From positions 76,576,813 to 76,640,812 of the forward strand of contig OZ018320.1 of assembly GCA_963969495.1 (NCBI GenBank): a stretch of 64,000 nucleotides of DNA, read 5' to 3'. A model generated the notes under the pieces. It made no database searches and was not told the DNA's origin. It worked only from the letters and a program-made list of their open reading frames with translations. This DNA is from Ceratothoa steindachneri (taxonomy: Eukaryota > Arthropoda > Malacostraca > Isopoda > Cymothoidae). How positions within the stretch are numbered: position 1 is the stretch's first letter; each line of letters opens with the position of its first letter. Made by a program: the position numbers and the translations under genes. Below are positions 19,383 to 30,559 of the stretch, in pieces.

Positions 19383-22090
19383 ATCACTCTCTCACACGCC
19401 ATTGAACGGCAACAAAAGGGCGGTCCCTTTAGCCACTGCTCGGTCGGAAAGCAATTGCCATCCAGTGACAAACGTTACGTGCCATTCAAACACGAAATGA
19501 GGAATCGAGTTTATTTAAGGCGAAACCGCCAAGGGGGTCCAACTCACCTCAGAGCTTTTTGAAAAGAGATTCGTAAATAGGGAGGTTCTGGAAGTAAAAA
19601 TGTATGGAAGATAGAGTAAGAGTAGTCAAAAAGGAAAACTTCTTTGAGAACGAGGAATCGATTTCTGGAAGACCCACAACAAGAAGAGAATGGAGATATC
19701 GAAAACACTGACCCCTGCCACATTCGAACATGGTTTGTTGTAAGGTGGGGAGAGTGAAAGAACTAGATATTTTATATGCAAGATTCGAGGGAAGTTTAAA
19801 AAGATGGTCGTAACTTGGTGGTGTTGGGCTTATGATCTTTTTCTTCTTTCGTGCTCGCCGTTGTATTTGCCCCGGGTAAAGAAGAACGGATCATCAAACC
19901 ACCGGAGATCCACGCTCGTCAAAGGCACGGGTTCGCTTCAGCGCTGCTCCTGCATTGGGGAAATCGATCTCTCGCTCGCTTCATTGACAGGTTGGTCAGG
20001 TGATTCAGCGACGCGCGCACTACTCCGGGCACTGGTGCTGCAACAAGCGAAAGGAAAATCGGAGAGTTCGTAAAAGGTAAAAAAAAGTAATGTAAAAAAA
20101 GAAAAGGAATGAAGAAAAAGTAAGATTAAAAACAAGGGAACGTGAATAGTGATGAAATTATACTAAAACTTAAAAGAACTAATAAAATAGTTTAAAGAAG
20201 AATAAAACTACAAGTAAATACATAAAATTAAAAAGCAAAAATTAGAGAAGGAAAATCAAATAAATGAAGGCAGAAGGGCAAGAAAGTAAATAACCTGAGT
20301 CATGTAGGAATAAAAACATAAAAAAAGAAATGTAATTTCTCATTGTTAATCATTTAAGTCAAAGAGGTAAGAAGTTTGAAGGATTGGGAAAGGGTTCACT
20401 GAATGGAGACAGCAAATTCACTCCTTTTATCTCTAAGGTAAAAATTGGCTCTTCAGTATTGCACCAAATGGTCACAGTACAACATCCTCAGGTGCTACTA
20501 GTTCGAAATTGAAGTGCCAGATCTTATTGGTACGAAATTTCTAGAGGTGGCTTTGAAATTCAGCCCCCTAGGCACCTATACAAATATCAAATTTCGTTGC
20601 ATGTTCATTGTCACTATGAGCAACTTTCATGTAAAATTTCTACTTATTCTTCTTATTTTGTCTGTCCTTCTCCGTCGCTCATTTCGCCAGTTTTTGTTTT
20701 GAGGTGTAAATGTTTGAAATATGAAATGAAGAAATGGGATTAGAAATTAAAAAGAATTGAAAGAAATTTCAGGCGTTTGTGAAGTGTTATTTTGATAAGT
20801 GAGAAGATGTATTATACATAGAAATGAATGAAGCGAAAAATATTGAATGGCCGACTAAATAAAGGAATAATTTTGTAAATAAAGTTGCCGTTTGTATAGT
20901 TTCCAATGTTAAGAACAAGCTGCTGGAGTTTGTCTTTAATTGGGTGAGGAATTCAGCTTCGTGTATATTGTGGTTGTAGTACACTCGCGTGTTAAAAAGG
21001 ATTGCGCGAGTGCTTCCTTCATCTTGTATCGCAAGTCTATGGCAGTATCGTAACAAGAGTGGAATCAGTAATGAAGCGAACCATGAAGATGATTCTGCTT
21101 CGGGGAAGTAAGGCCTCGATTCAACTGGGTGGCGTGTTGTTTTCTTGAATCGTTGTACGGGATAGTATACTGAGAAAGTGTGTTTAAGTATGATGAGTTA
21201 ATTACCTGCTTAACATTGTTGTTTTTTAATTAGATTCCTTATCCAGGACTATAGATGCAATAGTTCCAGCTTCTCATGAATGCGGCTGTTTGGCAGATTA
21301 ACTTTGTGTAGGTGTACTTTCTAATCTGAACTGAGTTGGTGTGATTAATCCATGCTCACTTGGTGTTTGGACCATGTCACCGTCCATATGTCATTAGAGT
21401 TTCCGTGGGCGAGTGGCACTCACCGAACAGAGTTGGTAGTGAAATCAGGAGGGAAAGATAACGAGTCATCAAAAGTAAAGAATCATATCACGAAGAAATA
21501 TGTCCTTAGGTAGAACCAGATGTGTTGATCCCTAATGCGGAGGCAGACGATAAGATAAGTAATTTGGAACGAAGATAGATATAAAGCTTCACACAACTAA
21601 GAATATATTAGATTACAACTACGCAAGATGAGCAGAGAGGAAAGTCTACTGAAGCTAATTGCAAGGGATGAGCATAATAGTGGAGAGACTTGGTAATTTA
21701 ACTTGTTTTTACTGAATGATATTAATATTGCACGAAATTTAGAATGACAGAAAAACTATTTGGAATATGTCACAGATTATTATATAATTTTATGCCATAA
21801 GCCAGGTCTTTTTTTTAAATTCATTATCTCATAATAATATAAAAGACCTATCACTTTCAAAATGGGCAGATTCTAAGAACTCGAATGGCTAAATTAGCGT
21901 TAACAAAAAACAATCAAAAGTTTAATTTTTAGCAGAGGAACGGTTTCTAAAATCCCATAACTGTTTATGTGAATTAAATAAAAGCATATTCCGTCAAAGA
22001 TAATAGGAGACGAAAGAAATGGTTCAGTAATTGGGAGAGCGACCGTAAAATTCTAAATCGCATATTAGGGAAGAACATAGAACCACAGCC
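19383..22090. other. Unassigned stretch (2.7 kb)
   Basis: I see no recognisable domain, RNA gene or terminal repeat pair. Sequence from 20080 to 20350 is strongly A-rich on the plus strand. Open frames at 19804-20073, 20514-20702 and 20787-21056 (minus) show no family features and have no shared neighbours, and are probably chance. Confidence 0.4.
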
Positions 22091-22117
22091 TCTGAATATT
22101 TATCACTATGCCTCTGC

Positions 22118-22741
22118 TCCCAAAGTTTCTGCAGCGCCGGAAGTATTTCGTATATACATTTTGGGAGCACAGGCCTTATAACGCTGGTGCCATACATGGA
22201 TGACTCCAAATCTAAAGAAAGGGTCGGCTTTTGCGCAGTCTCTCCTATGTTTAAAGCCGAGGTGGCTAACCCAGGCGCTGCGGCTGTCTTCGCGGCCGAG
22301 ATAGTTGCACATCCCCATTTGGTATGGGAGATTACGCGATGTGCCCGACCCCGAGCCAGAATTGTGATCTATAACGACTCACGGACTACCCTGAATGCCC
22401 TAAAGACTTGGGAATCCTCCCGCCCCCTCCGTGTTCGCAGTATCTGTGATGCTACGGCAACCGAGAGCCGGGAGGATGTCAACGATCAACGACGATTTAA
22501 GAAAGGAAAAATGTTTAGGGGATAGATGTAGAGAGATAGGAAAAAAGTGCCTATAGGAAGAGAAGATATGTACCAGGTTGTCTGGTAACCTCAGTTGTCA
22601 TGCCTCTTTTTTCCTCTTGTTACTTTCTTAGGGAGGATGTCGAGATTGTCTTCTGCCTGATTCTTGGACAGGTAGGGATTGAAGGAAATGAGCGCGCTGA
22701 AGAGGGCGCCAGGAAAGTAAACGAAAACTGGGCAGCCTGAT
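22118..22741 (+). pseudogene. LINE-I copy 1 RNase H
   Basis: Blocks visible are APEVFRIYILGAQ, DDSKSKERVGFCAVSP (first Asp region), FAAEIVAHPHLVWEI (Glu), ARIVIYNDSRTTLNAL (Asp) and, beyond the inserted segment, EDVEIVFCLILGQVGIEGNE ending GARKVNENWAA and a stop. In copy 2 the same parts are contiguous (VEIIFCWVPGNVGIAGNE). Several I-superfamily LINEs carry RNase H after RT. Frame changes near 22180 and the insertion make it non-functional. Confidence 0.85.
22481..22630. mobile_element. 150-bp insertion flanked by 11-bp target duplication
   Basis: GGGAGGATGTC occurs at 22470-22480 and again at 22631-22641. Removing the 150 bp plus one repeat restores the RNase H frame as seen in the other LINE-I copy. 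Internal subterminal sequences TAAGAAAGGAAAAA and, inverted, TAAGAAAGTAACAAGAGGAA are similar. It may be a MITE or short SINE-like insertion; the family is not recognised. Confidence 0.75.
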
Positions 22742-22769
22742 CAGCGTTTCATTATTCCCTATTTTGACT

Positions 22770-23170
22770 ACATGGCATGAATCATGCCAACCCTTCGAGT
22801 CGCTGGCAAAGAAGATGAGATACGGCCGACGGGAACCTAAGGATGCGTGCTATCGAGACGCGACTTTTCTCACATGCCCCCTGCTCCCAATGTGCTGAGG
22901 GCTTGATTTTCGTGTCTAACGAATTAAACATATTCGTGGGACGTGGCGATAGCTGATGCAGTGCTCCCCTGACCCATACTGCAACGACTGCGTGGTACCC
23001 CGGACTACCTGGCACATTCATGTCGAATGTCCCAGTCTGGCTGTTCTTCGCGCGCATTACCTGCTCCAGTACAAGGATGATCAGGCTAGCTACTCCTCGT
23101 CCCTTGTACTAGGGACGGGTTCGTTCACACCTGAGTGTAGCATTATAGTTTTTGGAGGAGGCTGGTATTT
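22770..23170 (+). pseudogene. LINE-I copy 1 C-terminal zinc region
   Basis: The sequence keeps the C-terminal zinc-binding block as DPYCNDCVVPRTTWHIHVEC followed by PSLAVLRAHYLL and SSSLVLGTGSFTPE. C-x2-C...H-x4-C is intact here, whereas copy 2 has HILVEYPS with Tyr for the last Cys. Upstream, about 22790-22950 shows decayed similarity to the LRVI/PWTYPPM region of copy 2. Confidence 0.75.
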
Positions 23171-23587
23171 TATATTGTATGTAGCTCTTTGGATTTCTGG
23201 GGAGGATGGGATGCCAGAAGGAGGTAGGCATCCTCCAGATGCCTCACCATGCCACTGCAGTTTTTGTTTTCGTTTTTCATGTTTTTTCTACTTTGTTTTG
23301 TTGTTTTTGTCTTTATTTTTAATTGAAAATAGCCTAAAATTTAGCTACCCTATGATTTCAGTGAGTATGCCTCCTGTAATCAGTCGTCACGTTAGTTCCC
23401 TTTAAAAAAAATCACCCGGTGTTGGTTTTTCAGTAAGGAGACCCTTGGCATCCCAACGGCGCTCGACGCATTCGCTCATTGGCCTAAGGTTTTTTGCATA
23501 TCTATAAAAAAACCTTTGGCTCCCCTTTTGCCAAAAATGCTCGTTCCTTGTCATAATTGATTTTGTCTGTTCTTATTTTGTATTTAA

Positions 23588-23699
23588 AAAGTATCGGTTT
23601 CGATTCTCGACATTATTACCGGTTTTAGAAATATGATATAATCGGTTTCGATTCTTGACACTATTACCGGTTTTTAGAAATTTGATATAATCGGTTACA
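23588..23699. repeat. Tandem duplication (~54-bp unit, 2 copies)
   Basis: TATCGGTTTCGATTCTCGAC... and ATCGGTTTCGATTCTTGACA... repeat in tandem, with ATATGATATAATCGGTT / TTTGATATAATCGGTT closing each unit. Two full units differ by a few substitutions. Confidence 0.9.
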
Positions 23700-24169
23700 T
23701 TCCTGTATGGAATTTTTAATTTCACTATTTATTTACCATATCTGTTTCACTCTATTTGAATCTTTAAGTTTATAGCGCACTATTTCGTTATTTTTATCGA
23801 AAAACGAACTCTAGAAATCATTATACATTAGCTGTGGGTTTTTTTTAAGCGCTTAAAACTTGAATTTAAAAGTATTAAACGGGGACGAAAAGGATCAAAA
23901 TTTGACATAGGCTTTAAACTTCCGGGTAAGATGGAAGCTTGAGTGAACATTTTCGGAAATATTTATATTGAATCCAGGAAAAATGGGGTTCATAAGAAAT
24001 TGTTGAAGTTTGAAATCTAACCGAAGTGAGAGCAGGTATTTTTCCTGAAAGATTTCTAACCACTTTGTTAGGTTCTAATTATATGGGGGTTTATACCAAA
24101 GGAATTAAACTTAAGATTCTGGGTTGGAATCGTGTTGTTTTTGCTCGCATGCACACCACTCTATAATTT

Positions 24170-24400
24170 ACTATGTCGGTCCGTAGGTCGGTCGGTCTGT
24201 CGGATGGTAAACATTTTACTTATCAATGAGGTTTTTGGCAATAACATCGTAACTATTCGGCCGATTCTAACGAAATTTGCAACCCTTATTTTTTTTTACT
24301 TCTCTTTTCAATTATATAATTTCCAAGGTCGTCCTAAAGGTCATCTAGTCATAAGTCAGAATAATTGAGAGCACGCGACTCAGGTGTGTTGACCTTGTTT
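24170..24400 (+). repeat. CGGT-headed interspersed repeat, copy A
   Basis: It starts ACTATGTCGGTCCGTAGG..., a short decayed CGGT run, followed by one core unit (GGCAATAACATCGTAACTAT, CGGCCGATTCTAACGAAATT). It ends GGTCATCTAGTCATAAGTC, GAGAGCACGCGACT and TTGACCTTGTT. The same order is seen at 39200-39570 (minus) and 53373-54898 (plus), so this is a dispersed family without coding capacity. Confidence 0.85.
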
Positions 24401-24750
24401 AATTATCTTAATCTTCGAAGTGCGGTAGTTTTAACATGTAGGCTATCCAAGAATGAAAGTTTATTTACTATGGATGAAAGGTAGGCTTCTACTTTAATGA
24501 ATAGCTCATCAACGATAGTTGCTTTAGTTAATTTTTTAATTGAATAAGTAGTCAAGAAAGTCTATAAAATTGGGTGTTATGGAATTGAAATCTAATTTAA
24601 AGAAAAATAATAAAGTTACATTTGAGATGTTGGGCACATTCCAAGCAAGTGGCATCTAGTTCGGCCTTCATAAGGTTTTGGAGTTTGTTGCATAGTCTAA
24701 AGAGGCTCAGCATTTCTTGTCCACACCGGTAGTAAAAATAACGAAGGGGA

Positions 24751-24936
24751 TTGCTTCTAGAGAGCTTGGATTCTATATTAAGCATTTATGTGCAAGTTGA
24801 TAAAGTAGCGATGGGATTTTCACTGGGTGTCCTATTCGCCAATTTCTACATGGGAACCGTGTACCATTTTTCAGAACAACCCTTCTTTGAACTGTCAATC
24901 CTGGTTCGAAGGCGAATTCATCGATATGCCCACTAA
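24751..24936 (+). pseudogene. PLE-C: reverse transcriptase fragment
   Basis: The frame contains VDKVAMGFSLGVLFANFYMG. The family motif is G-x-AMGSPLGPxxANxxM, in the PLE RT just before the catalytic Y-x-D-D block. Here the first Gly is Lys and Ser-Pro is Phe-Ser. The next residues (HFSEQPFFELSI, then frame-shifted) fit the spacer before the palm box, but the box itself is gone. Confidence 0.62.
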
Positions 24937-25057
24937 ATGTACGCAGAACGACCTACTTTTGCTTTCAAGATGAGAGTCCCTTCAGAGAAGATACCTCAAA
25001 AAGGGAAAGTTCGTGAATGTACGGACCTGCCTTCATTACCTAGCATTGGAATAGCAT

Positions 25058-25249
25058 TTGTCTACCAAATTCCCCCCAAAAGGACACGAAAATATGTTCG
25101 GAGTGTTCATTCAAAGGCCATATTTGGCTCGATTGCAATACGAACTAAAAAAATGTATCAATTGTGTAGGGCCTCATAGGAGCATGGCAATAAATTGCCC
25201 GAGAAGAAGGGAACTATTTGATATAAACCCAAAGAAAAATGGAGAATGA
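25058..25249 (+). pseudogene. LINE ORF1-like zinc knuckle fragment
   Basis: The last 40 codons read YELKKCINCVGPHRSMAINC followed by PRRRELFDINPKK. The C-x2-C-x2-P/G-H-x5-C spacing with an Arg/Lys-rich follow-up is that of the last knuckle in ORF1 of LINEs such as Jockey-type elements. The two preceding knuckles are barely visible (KGHENMF). No ORF2 follows: 25260-26100 is A-rich and unassigned. Confidence 0.5.
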
Positions 25250-25259
25250 GAAAGAACGA

Positions 25260-26411
25260 AGAAATACCGACACATGTGTCAATGAAGCTAAAGCCCCACT
25301 CAAATAGGCTTAAGGAAAAAGGAAGAGTTAAACCTGACCAAATCAATACACGATGAAGACACTAGCGAAAGAGGAGCTCACAAGAACATACAAAAAAGGC
25401 AAGAAAGGGAAACAAAGAAAACAAAGATAAAAGAGAGAAAATGACTCCTCGTCTCTGAAGGAAGTAACTCACAAAGGCAAGCCGGGAAAAGGAATTCTGC
25501 GACTCAAAATAAAAATTCCCAAAATAATATTACCTAAACGTAGACATATGACTTCGGAGTGAAGGACTTCAATATCAAGATTTTTGTGGAAAGAAAGAAC
25601 CCAATCCCTCATAATACATATTTGACGACGTTCTAAAAGCCATCAAGAACAACTCATGCAAATGCAAATGAATCTCTGAAACACATCATAGCAAAGACGA
25701 TATATGAAGCTTGCTTGATGGGAAAAGCATTAGGGAATCCTCCAATGATCTAAAAGTCCTCAAAAAGAGTGAGCTTTGGTTTATTGAAAACAGGAAATTG
25801 GAAAAGGTGGCCAGAAAGAGAAGAAGAAGGAGATAAGAACATACTCGGACCGTGGAAAATTGACTAACGAATCGATGAATACCTAAACTATATTAATAAG
25901 GCAGCGTTCGAGAAGAACGGCAGAAAGACTAAAATCTAAATAATTAGATTAGAATATGTACAACCAACCAACACAGTGCTTTAAGCCGGCCGGAAGGGAA
26001 CACACGAGTAGAACATACAAAAATTGGGGGGAGTGGGTGTCCTGCCCCCATCCTAGAGAGGAGGATCCTTCCTTTTATTAATTTTTTCATATAGGTGTGT
26101 GTATCATAAAATACACGCTAGCAACGAAGGTGTGCACCGGAAAGTATACGCAAAGAACACGAAACATCTCTGAAAAGGTGCGCAGACAGAACATGAAAAA
26201 TAAAGCGAAAACAGAAAGGCCTGAAGGGCCAAATTACGAGATCGAAACACAAAAACAGGAACAGCAACACAGGAAAAAGAAAGAACGATGGGGAGGTAGG
26301 CACTTAGGGAGGGAAAGCGGCAATGGTCTGTAGAAGGAAGACAGGGCAGGAAAGAGCGGGGCACGGCCTCAAACGACAATAAGGCTCTCGAGTGCGGTTC
26401 ATCCTTATATA
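25260..26411. other. Unassigned A-rich stretch
   Basis: Mostly purine-rich on the plus strand, with no motif I can place. Overlapping open frames on both strands at 26097-26415 (78 and 103 codons) are compositionally biased and probably chance. Confidence 0.4.
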
Positions 26412-26917
26412 TCATAAAGAGTTGAGGAGAACCGCGTGGCTATATGATATTTCCAAAGGTTCGAGGCACGTTATCGGCCCTCCGGCGCTCTTGACGTAGG
26501 AAAGGTTCATGACCAAAGTGTGGTAAGTTCTTGAGGACAATTTCAACGTTGTCGGAGACAGCCCGGTGACGAAGTCCCTTGAAACCCCTCCCTTGAAGGT
26601 ATTAAAAATAGTGGGGATGTTATCCGAGAACAGCCTCGCTTTAGGCGAGAGGAAGAGGGCGGTGATGAGGGCGACGAACTCCAATTCAAATATGTCGAGT
26701 CCCCACGTGTAGCAAGGGATCTCCAAAGCCTTGTATGCCATTACTTTGCGGAAGCACGAAGTCTGAGCATCACGTGGACAGAAAGGCGGTTAGCCCTAGG
26801 GCGCCTCCATCGGAACCACTTATTGGAGATGAGGCGTGTCAGGGGAATTAAGGGAGCCGGGTTGTGGTGCGCCACCTGGTTGAAACAAACTCGCACCCAG
26901 ACGAATGGGAGTTGGAT
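26412..26917 (-). pseudogene. RNase H part of an unassigned RT/RNase H retroelement
   Basis: On the minus strand a frame reads NKWFRWRRP near 26815, then, after frame changes, KALEIPCYTWGLDIFELEFV followed by ALITALFL and ARLFSDNIPTIFNTFKGGVS, ending LSYVKSAGGP. The layout ELExxAL...DNxxxxxxxKGxxxxF...LSYVxSAxxP resembles RNase H domains of retroelements without classical gypsy organisation, such as DIRS-like or hepadna-related types. The matching RT thumb is 5.9 kb away at 32806-33234, on the other side of the LINE-I insertion. Family assignment is unsettled. Confidence 0.5.
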
Positions 26918-27229
26918 GATTTTTTTTTAAGGGCTCATCTGGCGACTGCCTACTTTGGTATTAGTCGCAGTATTAAAAACTGGCCTAGTACTAGGCTACT
27001 TTAAAATAAAATTCAAAAAGACATAAAACAACCCCCCCCCCAAAGAAATGGGAAAAGGAAGCGAGCAGTAAGCAAGCTCCTGCGTCGGGAAGAGGTCCCC
27101 CAGGCGCAGGAGCGTGCGACCTATAGGGGAAAAAACAAAAGCAAAAAAACAAAAAACAAAAAGACAAAAAAACAGCTTGAAGAATAGGGAAAAGGCCGGC
27201 CTCCGCCCAAAAGTAAAAAGGTCCACCAA

Positions 27230-27553
27230 TCAATGTGCACGCACTCGTCCCGAGTACAAGGAACAGGCGGTAGCGACCCCGCCCATCCGGGTACCGGGAC
27301 AGGTAACGTGCGCGAAGATCACCCAGACTGGGATATTCGACAAGAATGTGCTGAACAGCCTGGAGGACGACGCAGTCGTCACACTAGGGCGCAGGCGAGC
27401 GCTCCATTACATAGCGCCGCGTCACACGAGTTTTTCCGATTCGGAGACAACAGAAAGCGACCTGAAGCCGTCGCGGCATTGGAGGATAAGTCCATGGGAA
27501 CAGTCGCTGCGTAATGACACGCAACTTTAAGTTCCCCTCGACCGTCTCCAATC
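27230..27553 (-). pseudogene. LINE-I copy 2 C-terminal zinc region
   Basis: The minus strand shows LFPWTYPPMPRRLQVAFCCL and RIGKTRVTRRYVM, then DDCVVLQAVQHILVEYPSLG and YRLFLVLGTSACT. The zinc pattern C-x2-C...H-x4-C has Tyr for the last Cys. LFPWTYPPM and LRIG recur in copy 3 (61830-61910). Confidence 0.75.
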
Positions 27554-28123
27554 TTATTTGCCAAGGAGTCCGAAGAGCTGCCATATTCCTGCCATGTAGT
27601 CGTCGTGAGGAAGAGCGAAACGCTGGTTTGGTCGCAGAGTCCTCGCGGACCCTTTGGCGCTCTCATCGGTGCGCTCATTCCCCGCAATTCCTACATTTCC
27701 AGGAACCCAGCAGAAGATGATCTCGACATCTGCCCGGCTCGTCAAAACCGTAGCGTCACGGATATCGCAAACCAGGGGATGCGGAGATTCCAATACCCCG
27801 AGAGCACTCAGGGCGTTTTATGAGTCACTATAGATCACAATCCGGTCTCCGAACCGGGCACGTCGCGTGATCTCCCGTACCGAGGGGTGTATTGCCACCA
27901 GCTCGGCCGTGAATACAGACGCAGCGCCTGGCAGAGCCCCGCTGACTTCAAGCAGAGGGGATACGGCGTGAAAGCCAAACCCCTCTTGGGACTTTGAGCC
28001 ATCCGTATACACTGGCACGGTTCTAGCGTGACACGAGATGTGCTCCAAAAAGGTCAAACGAAATACTCTCGGTGCGGCAGAACCAGGGGCGCCACTGGCC
28101 CGAGAGCTATACCTAGCTCTCAA
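27554..28123 (-). pseudogene. LINE-I copy 2 RNase H
   Basis: It starts APRVFRLTFLEHISCH, then VPVYTDGSKSQEGFGFHAVS (first Asp), ASVFTAELVAIHPSVREI (Glu), GDRIVIYSDS (Asp), and in an overlapping frame ADVEIIFCWVPGNVGIAGNE followed by RTDESAKGSA (last Asp/Glu region). The stretch 27820-27790 has a frame break. It is the reference for the insertion in copy 1, because the ATVLTSRADVEI junction is uninterrupted here. Confidence 0.87.
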
Positions 28124-28224
28124 AGGAGTTTTCTGACCCTAAACCCAAAGAGCTTAGGGTATGACTGGCGTCTCTCAGGTGGTATAGGCACCATCGAGAT
28201 CAGCTGTGGATGCAGTGAGAGCTG

Positions 28225-29760
28225 TTAGCAACTGAGGGAGGCACCGGGCTCACGCGTACAGGCGAGTGATGCATTGCACGCGGCGTAAAGCGAGTGGCAT
28301 CTCCCCAGCATCGACCAACAGGCTCTCAATGAGGGAAGTGGGTAAGGCACTGGTCGCAAGGCGAAGGCTAGTGTGGTGGATCGAGTCCACCTTCCGCAAT
28401 AAACGCTCGGCTGCGTATGCATAAAACTCGCATCTGTAATCGAGCTTCGAACGAACAAAGGATCGATAAAAAAGTAGGGCAGTAGCCCTATCAGCGCGCA
28501 AAGCGCTGAACATTCACAAAACGGAGAATATCCATAGCGCGGGTACAAGATACCCTAAAGCTACGAATATGAGCGTCCCAGGTGAGGCGTCGGTCGAATA
28601 CAAGACCAAGGAAACGGTGCCATTCAACCACTTCCAGGCGCACCCATTAAGAAACAAATCTGAGTCGGGGTGAAGTCATGGATGGCGGCAAAAGTGCACC
28701 ACCTTAGTCTTGTCCAAAGAAAACCTAAACCTGTTCGCTTCGGCATAGCGAGAGACGCAGTTCAATGCCTGTTGGATTCGACGCTCCAGAGTTGGCATCT
28801 GGGCCGCGCCAAAAGAGATCGAAAGGACGTCCACGTAGAGCGTAGCGAGAACATCTTCTGGCAGGACCGAGGTGATGCCATTGATGCTCAGGGCAAAGAG
28901 TGTGACACTGAGGACACTTCCCTGCGGGACACACTCTTCCTGCTCCTTTAGGCCGAAGAGGGCTTCATTTCACCCGTACGCGGAATCGACGATCTCGCAA
29001 AAATTTTAAAAAAAATTGGGAGGCTTGCCCTCGCCCCTATCATATGAAGGGTCTCCATGATACCGTATCGCCATGCGGTATCATAGGCCTTCTCCAGATC
29101 GAAAAACACTGGGGTAGTGCTATCTACGAAGGAAGGCCTCGCAGACGGCATTTTCCAGTCGGAGCAGAGCATCCGACGTGGAGTGGAACTTGCGGAAGCC
29201 GCACTGTGCAGAAAACAGATGGCCTCCGCTGTTCAGGAAAAAGGCTAATCTAACATTTACCAATCTCTCCATCACTTTGCACACGCAAGAGGTTCGAGAG
29301 ATTGGGCGAAAACCGGCCGGAGCACAGTAGCGATTCGCCAGGAATCTGGGAGGAGACCCTCCACTCAGATACTGTTGAACAAATCTAAGAGATGGGCCAT
29401 GCCTCGCTCACCCAGGTTTTGAAGCATGGCCTACGGGACAGGGTCCGGACCAAGGGCGGTGTCCGCGCACGAAGCGAGAGCGGAGCGAAACTCACTCACA
29501 GTAAACCTGTCGTTGAAGGGTTCTCCGCCTCTGGAGGTAAATTCCACCCGGCGGCGCTTATAGCGCATGCAGGCATAACGCTTCTGTTTGAGGGCCGTCT
29601 CACACTCGAGCAGACGTTCTAGGAATAGTAGTCAGGCCCGCGGCGATCAGGTTGCAGGAGAAGAACTCAACGGCCTCATCTACCGACCTAAACTCCTCGA
29701 CTGAGATAGAGAATTCAGTCATTTCCTGAATTGCAGGCCACCGCGCCGGTGCCAAGCACC
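28225..29760 (-). pseudogene. LINE-I copy 2 reverse transcriptase
   Basis: Near 29500 the RT start reads FTVSEFRSALASCADTALGP. The first catalytic block is FFDLEKAYDTAWRYGI near 29080. The next is VPQGSVLSVTLFALSINGI near 28900, then the palm box ATLYVDVLSISFGA near 28825. The second Asp of YxDD is Val here. RFSLDKTKVVHF follows, then the C-terminal block DRATALLFYRSFVRSKLDYR and LRLATSALPTSLIESLLVDA (28513-28250), typical of I/R1-type LINEs. Frames change at least four times. Confidence 0.87.
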
Positions 29761-29848
29761 ACCTAGGTGGGCTCTCAGGCGGCAGTTGCCCTGAAAATGA
29801 TATTTGAATGTGAAAGTAATGACTACCATGGAGGTCATCGACCCCCCA

Positions 29849-30180
29849 CTAATCAAAATCAGGCTGTGCATCCGAAGAGCACAAATATAGATCAAGGCAA
29901 GAAAATGAAGGGGTTCTCGGGCAGTGATGCGTAAACTCATCCACATTTAGGACACCTATCCCAAGCTCTTCGATCAGATCGGCAAGGACTTGTCCCCTGA
30001 GATTTATTGAGTAATCCCCCCTGAGATCATACCCGCCGTTCAGATCTACAAGCAAGAGAAAGGGCTCGGCAACCGTGCCACGACACGGCGGAAGTCCCCC
30101 GCGTCGAAGTCAGCTGACGGTGGAATGTACGCAGAAATGATAGTAACCTCCTATCCACTACTAGGCGTGAGCGAAGGAGC
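29849..30180 (-). pseudogene. LINE-I copy 2 endonuclease, N-terminally deleted
   Basis: The domain begins abruptly with EVTIISAYIPPSADF near 30160 and continues LLLVDLNGGYDLRGDYSINL (normally GDFN, here VDLN), GIGVLNVDEFTHH and SFSCLDLYLCSS. The first half of the AP-endonuclease fold, including its start and first catalytic Glu, is missing. ORF1 tail sequence lies directly upstream, indicating an internal deletion of several hundred bp. The GDFN to VDLN change also removes a hallmark. Confidence 0.75.
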
Positions 30181-30559
30181 CGAAGCTCCTTTCTTTGCTG
30201 TCCTCCTTTTGGGGGACACCTTTAGGAGCCCCGGAAGATGGCCTGGCGACCAGCTTCATGGATATAGCCTCCTGTGAGTCTAACGACTCTGTGGAGGCGC
30301 GTGGCCATTACGCCTTACGGGAAATGGCCACGCTGAGGGAAGGAGGGGGGGCTGGTTTTAGCCGGGGCTGCGTGTGAGCCCTTTTTTGCCCCCCAGCTTT
30401 ACCAGGGGAGCGCTCGGTTTGAGTAGAACCCGCAGAAGGGCTCCAAATTGGCGCGGAAACAACCGTGCTCGTTTGCCTGGATAGGCCAGGAGCAGAGGGT
30501 ACATTTCTAACTAATGAGGCATAAGACGTCCCAGGCAGAGCCGAGCGCGCCAGGACTAA

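Larger units (their letters stand above)
22095..23413 (+). mobile_element. LINE-I copy 1 (5'-truncated: RNase H to 3' end)
   Basis: The plus strand encodes the RNase H and the C-terminal zinc region of the LINE-I family also seen at 26918-32780 and 61020-62225. Protein order and wording match copy 2 (APEVFR start, DGSKS, IVIYNDSR, the TTWHIHVECPSL zinc region). The 3' end is marked by CAGTCGTCACG and TTTAAAAAAAATCA at about 23382-23413. RT and upstream parts are missing, as usual for 5' truncation. A 150-bp insertion interrupts the RNase H. Confidence 0.85.

Noticed and set aside
26097..26415. Overlapping 78- and 103-codon frames on both strands
   Set aside because: Biased composition (Lys/Arg on one strand, Phe/Leu on the other), no motifs.
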